Shown here: positions 1 to 7,326 of the stretch, piece by piece
How the letters are laid out: every line of letters starts with the position of its first letter
Numbering within the stretch: position 1 is the stretch's first letter
Assembly (NCBI GenBank): GCA_027020105.1
Contig: JALUVW010000125.1
Span: forward strand, 1 to 23,322
Direction of reading: 5' to 3'
DNA length: 23,322 bases
DNA from: Candidatus Falkowiibacteriota bacterium
GTDB taxonomy: Bacteria; Patescibacteriota; Patescibacteriia; Patescibacteriales; SZUA-104
Made by a program: the position numbers and the translations under genes
Notes under the pieces: model-generated
The model's input: the letters and a program-made list of their open reading frames with translations, nothing else
Told to the model about the DNA's origin: nothing
Databases searched by the model: none

Positions 1-1201
1 GCGATAATTTTATCAATGCCCTGACATAATTTCGGACGCTAAAATTTTTAATCGTTTCCTGTTTCGCTTCCGCCGCTTTTCTTATTTCATCCTTATGCTG
101 AATCGCCCGTTTTATTTTGTCAATCAAGTCCTCTTCGTTTCCGGGCTCAAACAACAAATCGCGGCCGACCAATTCCGGAATTCCGCCAAGGCGGGAAGCG
201 ATAACCGGCAAGCTCGCGCTCATGGCCTCATAGATCACCGTCGGCGAATTCTCATAGCACAACGAAGGCATAATCAAACAATCCGAGCTTCGCGTTAATT
301 CCATTACCTCGTTATTCTTCATTCTTCCCAACAATTTAACGCTTTTGTTCTCCCCGATTAATTCCCGGGCTTGTTTTAATTTTGAACCGTCACCGACAAT
401 CAACAACTCCGGTTTTAAGCCGTATTTAAGCGATTTCTCGCTTTGCTCAAAATGAAGAAAAGACCGAATTAAAAATAAAACACCCTTATGCTCCTCAATC
501 AACCCGACATATAAAAATCTGAAAATTTTCTCTTCCCGCCTCGCGCCTCGCGCCTCGCGCCTCGCGGCGCTCACCGGATTCGGCAAAATCACTTTCTTTG
601 AATTTTTAAAAAATCCCCTGCCGATATGTTCCTCCATAAGCCACTTGGAAGGAGAAATAACCGCGTTTGGCGAGCCGAAAAGCCGCCGGCACATAAACTG
701 GTAAAATTTTGAAAATATTCCGTTAACAAGATTTTCCTCTCCGTAAAACATTAGGCCGGAAGGATGGAGCAGCTGGATATCGTGCAGAGTGTGGATGTGC
801 TTGATTTTCAGCGACCTAATCGCCGCGGGAACCAAATAACCGACGCCTTTTAAGTTGTGCGTCATTACAATGTCCGGCTTTTCTTTTTTTAAAACGCGCC
901 GGACGGAAAAATAACTCCCGACATCAAACATATCAATGAAGTGCCAAAACAACCGCGAAAATTTCGGCAGTTTATCTAAATCATAATAAATGCCGTTAAT
1001 ATAATAAACCTTCCGCCGTCCGCTTTTAAGCCCCCGACCGCCTTTGCCGAATGGGCTTTTGGTCGTGATAATAAAAACCTCGCGCTCGCCGCGGCCGAAC
1101 GAATCGGCCTCTCGCAAGCCGTTCGCGATTAAGTCAACCACGGTTTCCGCCCCTCCGCGCGCGTATGGCTTATATAAATTGTTTATCAGACAAATCTTCA
1201 T
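1..1201 (-). CDS. GT4-family glycosyltransferase, 3' end cut by window edge
   Basis: My translation from the ATG at 1201 stays open for 400 codons to the left edge, so the C-terminus is missing or just outside. The N-terminus (MKICLINNLYKPYARGGAET) has the GT-B start with the GGAE acceptor-side motif. The C-terminal half carries LYVGLIEEHKG, the E-x7-E motif in YENSPTVIYEAM, and LGGIPELV followed by LLFEPGN. These are hallmarks of GT4 retaining transferases that use nucleotide sugars at the inner face of the membrane. It starts 3 nt after the stop of the upstream GT4 gene, so the two are surely co-transcribed. No Shine-Dalgarno is visible. A (CCTCGCG)x4 tract at 539-566 is read in frame as an Arg/Ala/Glu-rich stretch between the two Rossmann domains. 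The sugar and acceptor cannot be told. Confidence 0.9.
   Translation of the reverse strand, partial: MKICLINNLYKPYARGGAETVVDLIANGLREADSFGRGEREVFIITTKSPFGKGGRGLKSGRRKVYYINGIYYDLDKLPKFSRLFWHFIDMFDVGSYFSVRRVLKKEKPDIVMTHNLKGVGYLVPAAIRSLKIKHIHTLHDIQLLHPSGLMFYGEENLVNGIFSKFYQFMCRRLFGSPNAVISPSKWLMEEHIGRGFFKNSKKVILPNPVSAARREARGARREEKIFRFLYVGLIEEHKGVLFLIRSFLHFEQSEKSLKYGLKPELLIVGDGSKLKQARELIGENKSVKLLGRMKNNEVMELTRSSDCLIMPSLCYENSPTVIYEAMSASLPVIASRLGGIPELVGRDLLFEPGNEEDLIDKIKRAIQHKDEIRKAAEAKQETIKNFSVRNYVRALIKLS
539..566. repeat. Perfect heptanucleotide tandem repeat (CCTCGCG)x4 inside a gene
   Basis: Four exact 7-nt units lie inside the GT4 coding region. Read on the minus strand they give an Arg/Glu/Ala/Gly segment with a 7-residue period, just before the strand starting EKIFRFLYVG. 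The same unit recurs once in the loop of the hairpin at 4755-4783. Confidence 0.95.
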
Positions 1202-1204
1202 TTT

Positions 1205-2350
1205 TTACCGCTTTTGAACTTTATAAACTTTATAAGCCGCGTCCAATCTCTCCCCCGCCTTTTTCCATGTATATTTTTCCTCAATCAGCTTCCTCCCCTC
1301 TTCTCCCATTTTTTTCGCCAAGTCATCATCGCTTAAAATTATTTTTATCTTCTCCGCCAAATCGGCGGCATTGCCCGGCTCGGCCAACAAGCCTTGTTTT
1401 CCGTTTTCAAAAACGCTTCTCACGCCGGGCAAATCAGAAGCGACAACCGGCTTGCCGCACGCCATCGCTTCAAGCAGCACCATTCCGAACGCCTCCCCCC
1501 GATTTATTGACGGCAAAACGAACACGTCGCATTGCCGGTAATGCTTGGGCAAATCATCATCGGCCGCCATGCCGACAAAATTGACCTTATCCGCAATCCC
1601 CAGTCTCTCTGCCGTTCTTTCATACTCCGAACGCAAATCACCATCACCCACGATATGCAGCATGCAACATGTAACATGTAACACGGGTAACGCTTTAAGT
1701 AATGTATCAACGCCCTTAAAATAATGCGCCTTATCCAGCCCGCCCACGAATAAAATATTTTTAAGACTTTTATCCAACTTCTTAAATCTTGAATCCTCAA
1801 TCTTAAATCTATCAATGTCAACCCCGAACGGCACTTCCCGAAATTTACTTTTATTCCGCTCATAATACCTGGCTATGCCGGAATGCTTTACGTAATCAAC
1901 GGAAGCGCAGGTGATGACGCCGGCTGTCCGCGTTAGCAAAGGAGTGATAAAGAGCCGGTACAATTTAAAAACCAGCCCCTTTAACCCTTCGGCGGTCGGC
2001 TCCATATGATAATGAATTATCAATTTGGTTTTTTTCGGATAAATCAGTTTTCTCAATAAAACGGCCGCCTCCGCTCCGTAAAACGGATAGTGCAAATGAA
2101 TTATGTCAAAATCTTTCAGTCTCCAAAATAATTGCGGCAAAAACGCCGCGTTCCCGAATTTAACCAAGGGCTTTATTCTTTCAATTCTAAATCGCTTCTC
2201 TTCCGCGCCGCCGCCCGCGCCGCCGTAGTCCGGCGTAAACACCGTCGCGTCATACCCGATTTCGGCCAAGATTTTAGCGAAATTAAAAGCGCTGTTTCCC
2301 ATTCCTCCTTTGTACGGCGGGAAAACGCAAACTATATGGGCTACTTTCAT
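1205..2350 (-). CDS. GT4-family glycosyltransferase
   Basis: A 381-residue GT-B glycosyltransferase. The N-terminal domain begins MKVAHIVCVFPPYKGGMGN, with the Gly-rich acceptor loop, and has DIIHLHYPF. The C-terminal nucleotide-sugar domain has NILFVGGLDKAHYFKG, LHIVGDGDL, the E-x7-E motif in EAFGMVLLEAM, and PGVRSVFENGKQGLL. The length is normal for GT4. The ATG at 2350 has a GGAG seven bases upstream, one of only two recognisable SD sequences in the window. The next gene starts 3 nt past its stop, so they form an operon, probably for surface polysaccharide. Two period-7 repeat tracts (1657-1684 and 1781-1808) are translated within the second domain, around VLHVTCCML and RFKIEDSRFKK. Sugar specificity is unknown. 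Confidence 0.93.
   Translation of the reverse strand: MKVAHIVCVFPPYKGGMGNSAFNFAKILAEIGYDATVFTPDYGGAGGGAEEKRFRIERIKPLVKFGNAAFLPQLFWRLKDFDIIHLHYPFYGAEAAVLLRKLIYPKKTKLIIHYHMEPTAEGLKGLVFKLYRLFITPLLTRTAGVITCASVDYVKHSGIARYYERNKSKFREVPFGVDIDRFKIEDSRFKKLDKSLKNILFVGGLDKAHYFKGVDTLLKALPVLHVTCCMLHIVGDGDLRSEYERTAERLGIADKVNFVGMAADDDLPKHYRQCDVFVLPSINRGEAFGMVLLEAMACGKPVVASDLPGVRSVFENGKQGLLAEPGNAADLAEKIKIILSDDDLAKKMGEEGRKLIEEKYTWKKAGERLDAAYKVYKVQKR
1657..1684. repeat. Degenerate heptanucleotide repeat inside GT4 gene
   Basis: Four 7-nt units GCAGCAT, GCAACAT, GTAACAT, GTAACAC, followed by a weaker GGGTAAC. On the minus strand it encodes the Cys/His-rich stretch around LHVTCCML, immediately before the family strand LHIVGDGDL. 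Confidence 0.9.
1781..1808. repeat. Degenerate heptanucleotide repeat inside GT4 gene
   Basis: Units CTTAAAT, CTTGAAT, CCTCAAT, CTTAAAT in direct tandem. Translated on the minus strand as RFKIEDSRFK, in the linker after FGVDID and before the strand NILFVGG. Confidence 0.88.
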
Positions 2351-2467
2351 AAAAACACTCCGCCGCCCTTCCTCTTGCGAGCGGCTCTCGCGTGATTCGG
2401 GCGGCCTTAACCGCGTATCGTAAAAACTAATTCACGGTATTATTCTCGATTTCCAAACCAATTACGC

Positions 2468-2791
2468 TTATTTATCTTTTACGGCCAGCTCTCTCACTAT
2501 TTTGGTGATATCTCTTTCAATTTTTTCCAAGCGAAGCCGCAAGCGAAAAATAAAATAAAACAACACGACAACTCCGGCGTAAAGCAAAACCTCTATGCCG
2601 GACCCCGAAAAACCAAGTTCGGCCACCACGGCGTCAATCCGTTTTAAAAATATTACGGCCAGCGCCGCCAATCCCCAAAAAACGAGCCAAAAAATAAATT
2701 CATTGGCCCCAATTCGTTTCTTCCGCTTCTGCCAAAAAAGACGGGACGCGAAAAAAGCGATGATGATTAAAGCTATTATTTGTTGCAACAT
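2468..2791 (-). CDS. DUF2304 small membrane protein
   Basis: A 107-residue protein starting MLQQIIALIIIAFFASRLFW. It has three hydrophobic segments (about residues 3-15, 31-47 and 66-80), a basic stretch WQKRKKRIG after the first, and an amphipathic C-terminus RLRLRLEKIERDITKIVREL. This is the usual DUF2304 layout. I chose the ATG at 2791. An upstream in-frame TTG at 2836 would add 15 residues that family members lack and that read into repeat DNA. DUF2304 genes commonly sit beside GT2 dolichol/polyprenyl-phosphate sugar transferases, as here, so it may anchor or assist the GT2 product. That role is inference. No SD is visible. Confidence 0.82.
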   Translation of the reverse strand: MLQQIIALIIIAFFASRLFWQKRKKRIGANEFIFWLVFWGLAALAVIFLKRIDAVVAELGFSGSGIEVLLYAGVVVLFYFIFRLRLRLEKIERDITKIVRELAVKDK

Positions 2792-2830
2792 AAAAGTATA
2801 AAAAATTTCTAATTTCCGAATCGCGGACTT

Positions 2831-2944
2831 CGGCAAAACCCTAACACCAAAACACGAACGGCAAATTAAGTCCGGAATCCAAGTTATTTATTTAAACGTT
2901 TTGCCGCTTGAATTTGATTCGGCGTTTAAACATTGGTTTTTAAA
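2831..2944. repeat. Dispersed intergenic repeat, copy A
   Basis: This lies between the GT2 stop and the DUF2304 start. It shares blocks with the mraZ leader at about 22164-22287, including GCAAAACCCT, AACGGCAAA and a 3' block around GATTCGGCGTTT (2908-2944 against 22250-22287, few mismatches by eye). It also contains CGGCAAA and TTTGCCG as an inverted pair. Much of the tract drifts with a 7-base period. Confidence 0.65.
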
Positions 2945-2994
2945 TCTTTTTTTACTTCAATCGCCGGAGAGTAATTTTAATTTGCGTGTTTTGT

Positions 2995-3675
2995 TTAATT
3001 TATCAATCTTCCCAAAAACAGCTCTTTTATTATTTTTACTCCTCCTGAAAATTTCTGGCCGAAATCGTGGTAAACAACGGTAATCGGCGCTTCTTTTATT
3101 TTAAACCCGCCAACGGAGGCTTTATGCAAAATTTCGCTGCAATGAGACATCCGATCCTGGTTAATGCTTATTTTACGAGCCGCTTCTCTTGACAACGCCC
3201 TAAATCCGCTTTGCGGATCGGTTAAATTAACCCCTAAAAATATTTTATTAAACAGGCGCGCCAATGGAATAATAACGCTTCTCTTGAACCAAGGAATTTC
3301 GGACCTCTTGCTCAAAAACCGCGAACCGAAAACAACATCCGCTTCTCCCTTGATTATCGGCTTAACCACATCGCCTATTTCTCGCGCCGCGAACTGTCCG
3401 TCCGCGTCAAAGTGGACAACGATATCGGCGCCGTTTTTGAGCGCGTACCGCGTGCCGGTCCGCAAAGCGGCGCCTTGGCCCCTGTTTATAATATGCCGCA
3501 AAACGATTATGCCGCTCGCGGGAACAAGGTATCGCCTCGCCTCCTCAACGGAACCGTCGTCAACCACCACGATTTCGTCAACATACGGCTTAACCGAACT
3601 TACAACCTCCGCGATTGTTTTTCCTTCGTTGTAAGCCGGAATAACGCAAAATATTTTATGATTTGACTTGTTCAT
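2995..3675 (-). CDS. GT2-family glycosyltransferase, polyprenyl-phosphate sugar synthase-like
   Basis: A 226-residue GT-A enzyme. The N-terminus has FCVIPAYNEGKTIAEVV, then EIVVVDDGS. The DxD metal/nucleotide-sugar site is in VVHFDADGQF, and RHIINRGQGAALRTG and NLTDPQSGFRALSR are typical of the DPM1/DpgS-like GT2 group. These enzymes transfer a sugar from a nucleotide donor to a polyprenyl phosphate on the cytoplasmic face of the membrane. No C-terminal membrane domain is present; the adjacent DUF2304 gene may supply one. It lies downstream of the epimerase with a short gap holding 7-nt repeats. No SD is seen before the ATG at 3675. The exact sugar is unknown. Confidence 0.9.
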   Translation of the reverse strand: MNKSNHKIFCVIPAYNEGKTIAEVVSSVKPYVDEIVVVDDGSVEEARRYLVPASGIIVLRHIINRGQGAALRTGTRYALKNGADIVVHFDADGQFAAREIGDVVKPIIKGEADVVFGSRFLSKRSEIPWFKRSVIIPLARLFNKIFLGVNLTDPQSGFRALSREAARKISINQDRMSHCSEILHKASVGGFKIKEAPITVVYHDFGQKFSGGVKIIKELFLGRLIN

Positions 3676-3689
3676 TGTGTGTGTTCCGA

Positions 3690-3710
3690 TTCTTAATTCG
3701 TAATTCTCGT
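3690..3710. repeat. Short heptanucleotide tract between GT2 and epimerase genes
   Basis: Units TTCTTAA, TTCGTAA, TTCTCGT in tandem. The tract fills most of the 34-nt gap between the epimerase stop and the GT2 start. Confidence 0.7.
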
Positions 3711-4735
3711 TATTCCAACGCCTGCCCCACGCTCTTCAATCCCTTGCTCGCTCGCAATTCATTGATGGTGTTTTCCAGTCCCTTCTCCAAAACCACCACC
3801 GGCATCCAGCCAAGCTCGTTGCGGGCTTTCGTGATATCGGGCAAATTTAACGGAGTTAAAAATAAAAGTTTATCCGTGTAAACCACCTTTGAACTTGAAC
3901 CGATCATGGAAATGATTTTATTGGCCAACTCCGTAACATTCACCTCCACGTCCGATCCGATGTTTACGGGGCCGGCAAGATCGGTGTCCATCATTTTTAT
4001 GGCCGCGTCCACGCAATCATTCACGTAACAAAAGCTGGAAGAAAAATTTTCATCCCCCAAAACGACCACATCCTTGTTGTCCAACGCGCTATTGATGAAA
4101 TCAGGTATCATTTGCCCGTCATTTAATTTCATTCTCGGCCCGTAAATTCTGAAAACGCGGATAATTTTAACGTCCAAATTATACGCGTCCCCGTAATTGG
4201 CAACCATGGTCTCGGCGAATCTTTTGCCCTCGTCATAGGAGCTCCTCTCGGAAAGGACATCAACCGCGCCCAAGTAATCTTCCCGCACCCTGCCGCTGTC
4301 TCCGCCCCTGGGGCCGTAAACGACGGAAGAGGAAAAGTGCATAAATTTCGCTTCATATTTCCGCGCCATTTCCAAGACATTTTTCATTCCCAGCGACAAA
4401 GCGTCAATGGTGGCTATTTTGTTTTTCTCAAAATTTCTCGGAGAAGTCGGGCAGGCCAAGTGATAAATTTCCTGAATGCCCTGAAATTCAATTTTAAATT
4501 TTTGTAATTCCGGAAAATCCTCCAAATTAACCGGCTTGGTAATATCGTGGCGAATAAACACAAAATTGGGTTCGGCGAGCAAATGATCAATGTTCTTTTC
4601 GTCTCCGGTTGAAAAATTGTCAAGACAAATAACTTTATTTGTTTTTACCAGCTCATCGCAAAGATGCGAGCCGATAAATCCGGCTCCGCCGGTAACCAAT
4701 ATGTTTTTTTTGTCAAAAATGGCTCTTTTGGGCAT
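3710..4735 (-). CDS. NAD-dependent epimerase/dehydratase, UDP-glucuronate decarboxylase-like
   Basis: A 341-residue extended SDR enzyme. The NAD site is NILVTGGAGFIGSHLCDEL (residues about 11-29). IYHLACPTSPRNFEKN and RSSYDEGKRFAETM match the UDP-glucuronate decarboxylase (UXS) pattern, with the YxxxK catalytic pair in YDEGK and the Ser region HFSSSVVYG. FRIYGPRMKLNDGQMIPDF and SFCYVNDCVDA follow as expected. The likely reaction is UDP-glucuronate to UDP-xylose, giving sugar donors for the nearby GT genes. Another extended-SDR epimerase activity is possible, since the serine and proline contexts deviate from classical UXS. The ATG at 4735 places the Gly motif at the usual position. The C-terminal GLENTINELRAS is normal. 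Confidence 0.85.
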   Translation of the reverse strand: MPKRAIFDKKNILVTGGAGFIGSHLCDELVKTNKVICLDNFSTGDEKNIDHLLAEPNFVFIRHDITKPVNLEDFPELQKFKIEFQGIQEIYHLACPTSPRNFEKNKIATIDALSLGMKNVLEMARKYEAKFMHFSSSVVYGPRGGDSGRVREDYLGAVDVLSERSSYDEGKRFAETMVANYGDAYNLDVKIIRVFRIYGPRMKLNDGQMIPDFINSALDNKDVVVLGDENFSSSFCYVNDCVDAAIKMMDTDLAGPVNIGSDVEVNVTELANKIISMIGSSSKVVYTDKLLFLTPLNLPDITKARNELGWMPVVVLEKGLENTINELRASKGLKSVGQALE

Positions 4736-4743
4736 AAGCTTAA

Positions 4744-4783
4744 ATTGAAGATTTAAGATTTAAGGCCTCGCGACTTAAATCTT
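4744..4783. repeat. Heptamer tract and 10-bp hairpin between epimerase and subtilase genes
   Basis: The arms AAGATTTAAG (4755-4764) and CTTAAATCTT (4774-4783) are perfect complements around a 9-nt loop that contains CCTCGCG, the same unit as the repeat at 539-566. The left arm is made of two ATTTAAG-like 7-nt units. It lies in the gap after the subtilase stop and before the epimerase ATG. There is no T-tract after it on the minus strand, so it is not a classical terminator. Confidence 0.8.
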
Positions 4784-4829
4784 GCAACCTAATTATTTTC
4801 ATTTCCAATTAACTTATAATTTAAAATTA

Positions 4830-7091
4830 TCATTTAATGTTCGTCGTTTCCAGCGCGGCCACGTTCACCCCTCCGCTGAACTCGTCTTCGTAGGCGTAGA
4901 ACGAGCCGAGCAGACGGCTGTTCGGCTTAAAGACGCGGACATGGGGAGCGCCGCCGGGACCGGCTCCGGTGATGATTTCCGCCAAGCCGTCATTATCAAC
5001 ATCGCCGGCGGCCACGTTTACGCCTCCGCGGAAATTTTTATTGTAAGCGAAAAATTGCTTTTTAACATTGGCGTGATTGTCAAAAATCCTTATGTGCGGA
5101 CCCCCGCTCGGTCCCGGAGCGGTGATAATCTCCAAGCTCTTTTCCCTGGCGCCTCCGTCAATATCTCCCAAGGCGACCCTTACGCCTCCGCGGAAATTTT
5201 TGTCATAAGCGAAAAATTGCCCTTCCGCGACTCCGTTCGCGTTGAAAATCCTCACTTGCGGGCCGCCGGACTTCCCCGTGCCCGTCACTATTTCAACTCT
5301 TCCGTCCCCGTCAACGTCGCCGCAAACCGCGTAAACTCCTCCGCGGAAATTTTTATTGTAGGCGAAAAATTGTCCTTTAACGTTTCCGTATCCGTCAAAA
5401 ATTCTTACTTGCGGACCGCCGCCAAAACCGGCGCCGGTAATGATTTCGGCCGCGCCGTTGCCGTCAATATCGCAAGTGGCCACGTTAACGCCTCCGCGGA
5501 AATTCTCGCCGTAAGCGAAAAATTGGCCTTTCAGGTTTCCGCGCTCGTCAAAAACCCTCACGTGCGGGCCGCCGCCCGCTCCGGCGCCGGTAATGATTTC
5601 GTCATTTCCATCGCCGTCTATATCGCCGGAAGCCACATCGGCGCCGCCCAAGAAATTGCCGGCGTAAGCCTTGAATTCTCCTTCGGTTTTGCCGTTCTTG
5701 CCCGTTATTTTAACAATGCCCGGATAGCCGGAGTATGGGGCCAGCAATAATCTTACCGCTTTCTTCTTTAAAGCGTCTTTGGCGCTTGAAACGGCCGCGT
5801 ATAAATTCAATCTTCCTTTGCCCAATTGGTTTAAATACCTCGGATTAAGACGGTTGATATTGTCCGCCGTCCCCAGCAGAGTTTTTACGACTCCGCTTCT
5901 GTTGAGTCCCGGATTAGCCTCTTCTATCAAAGCGACAGCGGCGCTTATTATGGGGGTGGCCATGGATGTGCCCGACCAATAACCGTCATAATATTTGTTA
6001 AAATACCTTCCGTCCGCTTGGCGAGACGGCGCGTAAACCATTGTGCCGTAAAAACTCAATCCCGGCGCGGCGATATCCACGCAATTAAAGCCGAAACTGG
6101 AAAAAACGGCCTTTTGGTCAATGGTATCTGTGGCGGCGACCCCGATTACCCTGTTTTCATTCCCGCCGTCATTGCAGGCCGGATACATTGGAGTCTTGTC
6201 CAAGGAATAGCCCCCTTCGTCTCCCTCTTCGTTTCCGGCCGCGGCAACAACTATTATGCCGGCGTCATAGGCCCGTTTTATGGCGTCATCCAAACTCTGG
6301 CTGAATCCAAAGCCGGTAAAACTTAGATTAATCACGTCCGCTCCGTTCGCTATCGCGTAGTCAATCGCCTTAACAACGTTATTGCTGTTGCCTTCTCCGG
6401 CGTCCCCCAACACTTTAAGCGCCATAATTTTCGCTTTCCACGCCACACCGGCCACACCGGCCGCGTTATTGCCGGAAGCGGCGGCCACTCCGGCAACTAT
6501 CGTGCCGTGCAGAATGCCGGCCTCGGTAAACCCTTCTTTAAACTTGGGCGAGGGATCGGACGTGTTGTTCACGAAGTCCCAGCCGTTAACATCGTCAATA
6601 AAACCGTTTTTGTCGTCGTCAATGCCGTTATCCGGCAATTCATCCGCGTTGCGCCAAATATTATCGCGCAAATCGGGATGGTCAATCTGCACTCCGGAAT
6701 CCAAGATGGCGATAACGATATTTCCCTCCCCCCTTACTTCGTTCCACGCCTCGGGAGCTTTAATTTTTTCCAAATACCACTGCTTGCCGTAATAAGTGTC
6801 GGATGGAATAATCGCGACCCTGTATAAATAATTCGGCTCGGCGTACTCAACTTCCGGATTGCGCTTGAAGCTCTCCAATATGCCGTAAAAATCTTCGTCT
6901 TGCGCCAATTTTATGACATTGACTTGATTATCCCTTTTAAATTTTACCAATATTTCGTCAGCCACCCTTAAATTTTCCTCTTTTTTGCCCTCGGCCGTTT
7001 TGTTTTGGGACGGCAAAAAGACCGCGGCGGCAAAGATAAAAACCAACAGCGCGGGAAAAACATAAAAAAAAGATGTCGCTTTCTTCTTCAT
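4830..7091 (-). CDS. Secreted subtilisin-like serine protease with FG-GAP/VCBS-type repeats
   Basis: A 753-residue S8 peptidase from the ATG at 7091. That start gives a signal sequence, MKKKATS followed by FFYVFPALLVFIFAAAVFL. An upstream ATG at 7112 would put seven extra residues before it and falls on the promoter. An I9-like propeptide spans about residues 40-90. The catalytic triad is Asp131 (AILDSGVQIDHPDL), His195 (GILHGTIVAGVA) and Ser376 (WSGTSMATP), with oxyanion Asn287 (AAAGNEEG). From about residue 471, five units of about 51 residues follow, each with DxDxDG-like calcium loops and GGPHVRVF/GQFFAY strands, plus a final half unit. The fourth unit has a 3-residue insertion that breaks the Asp loop. 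It is probably exported and surface-bound; its substrate is unknown. Confidence 0.93.
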   Translation of the reverse strand: MKKKATSFFYVFPALLVFIFAAAVFLPSQNKTAEGKKEENLRVADEILVKFKRDNQVNVIKLAQDEDFYGILESFKRNPEVEYAEPNYLYRVAIIPSDTYYGKQWYLEKIKAPEAWNEVRGEGNIVIAILDSGVQIDHPDLRDNIWRNADELPDNGIDDDKNGFIDDVNGWDFVNNTSDPSPKFKEGFTEAGILHGTIVAGVAAASGNNAAGVAGVAWKAKIMALKVLGDAGEGNSNNVVKAIDYAIANGADVINLSFTGFGFSQSLDDAIKRAYDAGIIVVAAAGNEEGDEGGYSLDKTPMYPACNDGGNENRVIGVAATDTIDQKAVFSSFGFNCVDIAAPGLSFYGTMVYAPSRQADGRYFNKYYDGYWSGTSMATPIISAAVALIEEANPGLNRSGVVKTLLGTADNINRLNPRYLNQLGKGRLNLYAAVSSAKDALKKKAVRLLLAPYSGYPGIVKITGKNGKTEGEFKAYAGNFLGGADVASGDIDGDGNDEIITGAGAGGGPHVRVFDERGNLKGQFFAYGENFRGGVNVATCDIDGNGAAEIITGAGFGGGPQVRIFDGYGNVKGQFFAYNKNFRGGVYAVCGDVDGDGRVEIVTGTGKSGGPQVRIFNANGVAEGQFFAYDKNFRGGVRVALGDIDGGAREKSLEIITAPGPSGGPHIRIFDNHANVKKQFFAYNKNFRGGVNVAAGDVDNDGLAEIITGAGPGGAPHVRVFKPNSRLLGSFYAYEDEFSGGVNVAALETTNIK
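4833..5681. repeat. Coding tandem repeats (153-nt units) of the FG-GAP region
   Basis: Five and a half direct repeats of 51 codons (one of 54) encode the C-terminal beta-propeller-like part of the subtilase. At DNA level GCGAAAAATTG and CCGCGGAAATTT recur in each unit. The long open frame on the opposite strand over this stretch is a by-product of the codon pattern. Confidence 0.9.
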
Positions 7092-7100
7092 AACATCTTT

Positions 7101-7129
7101 ATTATAACACATATACGGCGCAAAAACAA
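7101..7129 (-). promoter_or_regulatory. Promoter of the subtilase gene, giving an almost leaderless mRNA
   Basis: A perfect -10 TATAAT (complement of 7101-7106) is preceded after 17 bp by a weak -35 TTGTTT (7124-7129). The expected transcription start, about 7094, is only a few bases before the ATG at 7091. There is no room for an SD. Confidence 0.6.
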
Positions 7130-7193
7130 AATTTTTAATAAATTGGGCTTAGGGGGCGGGGAGGGATTAGAGAGTTCAGGGGGAAATAAAGAC

Positions 7194-7256
7194 GGGAAGA
7201 CGACAAGAGGGTTCTCTTATTTCTCTCTTTTCCCCTTATGCCCTCTTCGTCTTCCC
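7194..7256. repeat. Large imperfect hairpin upstream of the subtilase promoter
   Basis: The left arm 7194-7211 (GGGAAGACGACAAGAGGG) pairs with the right arm 7241-7256 (CCCTCTTCGTCTTCCC): 16 bp with a 2-nt bulge and a pyrimidine-rich loop. It sits between the GT4 stop (7327) and the subtilase promoter, so it could end the GT4 transcript. The sequence after it on the minus strand has only a broken T-run (GTCTTTATTT). Confidence 0.7.
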
Positions 7257-7326
7257 CGCCGCCGCGCGTCGGTCCAAAATATTTGAAATTCGCGGTTCGG
7301 GTATTGCCAAATCCGCCGAAAAATAT

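Noticed and set aside
95..298. Plus-strand frame opposite the partial GT4 gene
   Set aside because: The minus strand encodes continuous GT4 motifs here. The plus frame has no SD or domain.
4830..5681. CRISPR-like regular repeats
   Set aside because: The units are 153 nt, coding, and diverge as protein repeats with no spacers.
4782..5750. A long open frame on the plus strand opposite the FG-GAP repeats
   Set aside because: It mirrors the repeat units of the subtilase and has no recognisable domain, start context or SD. The minus frame has clear calcium-loop motifs, so this is a codon-pattern shadow.
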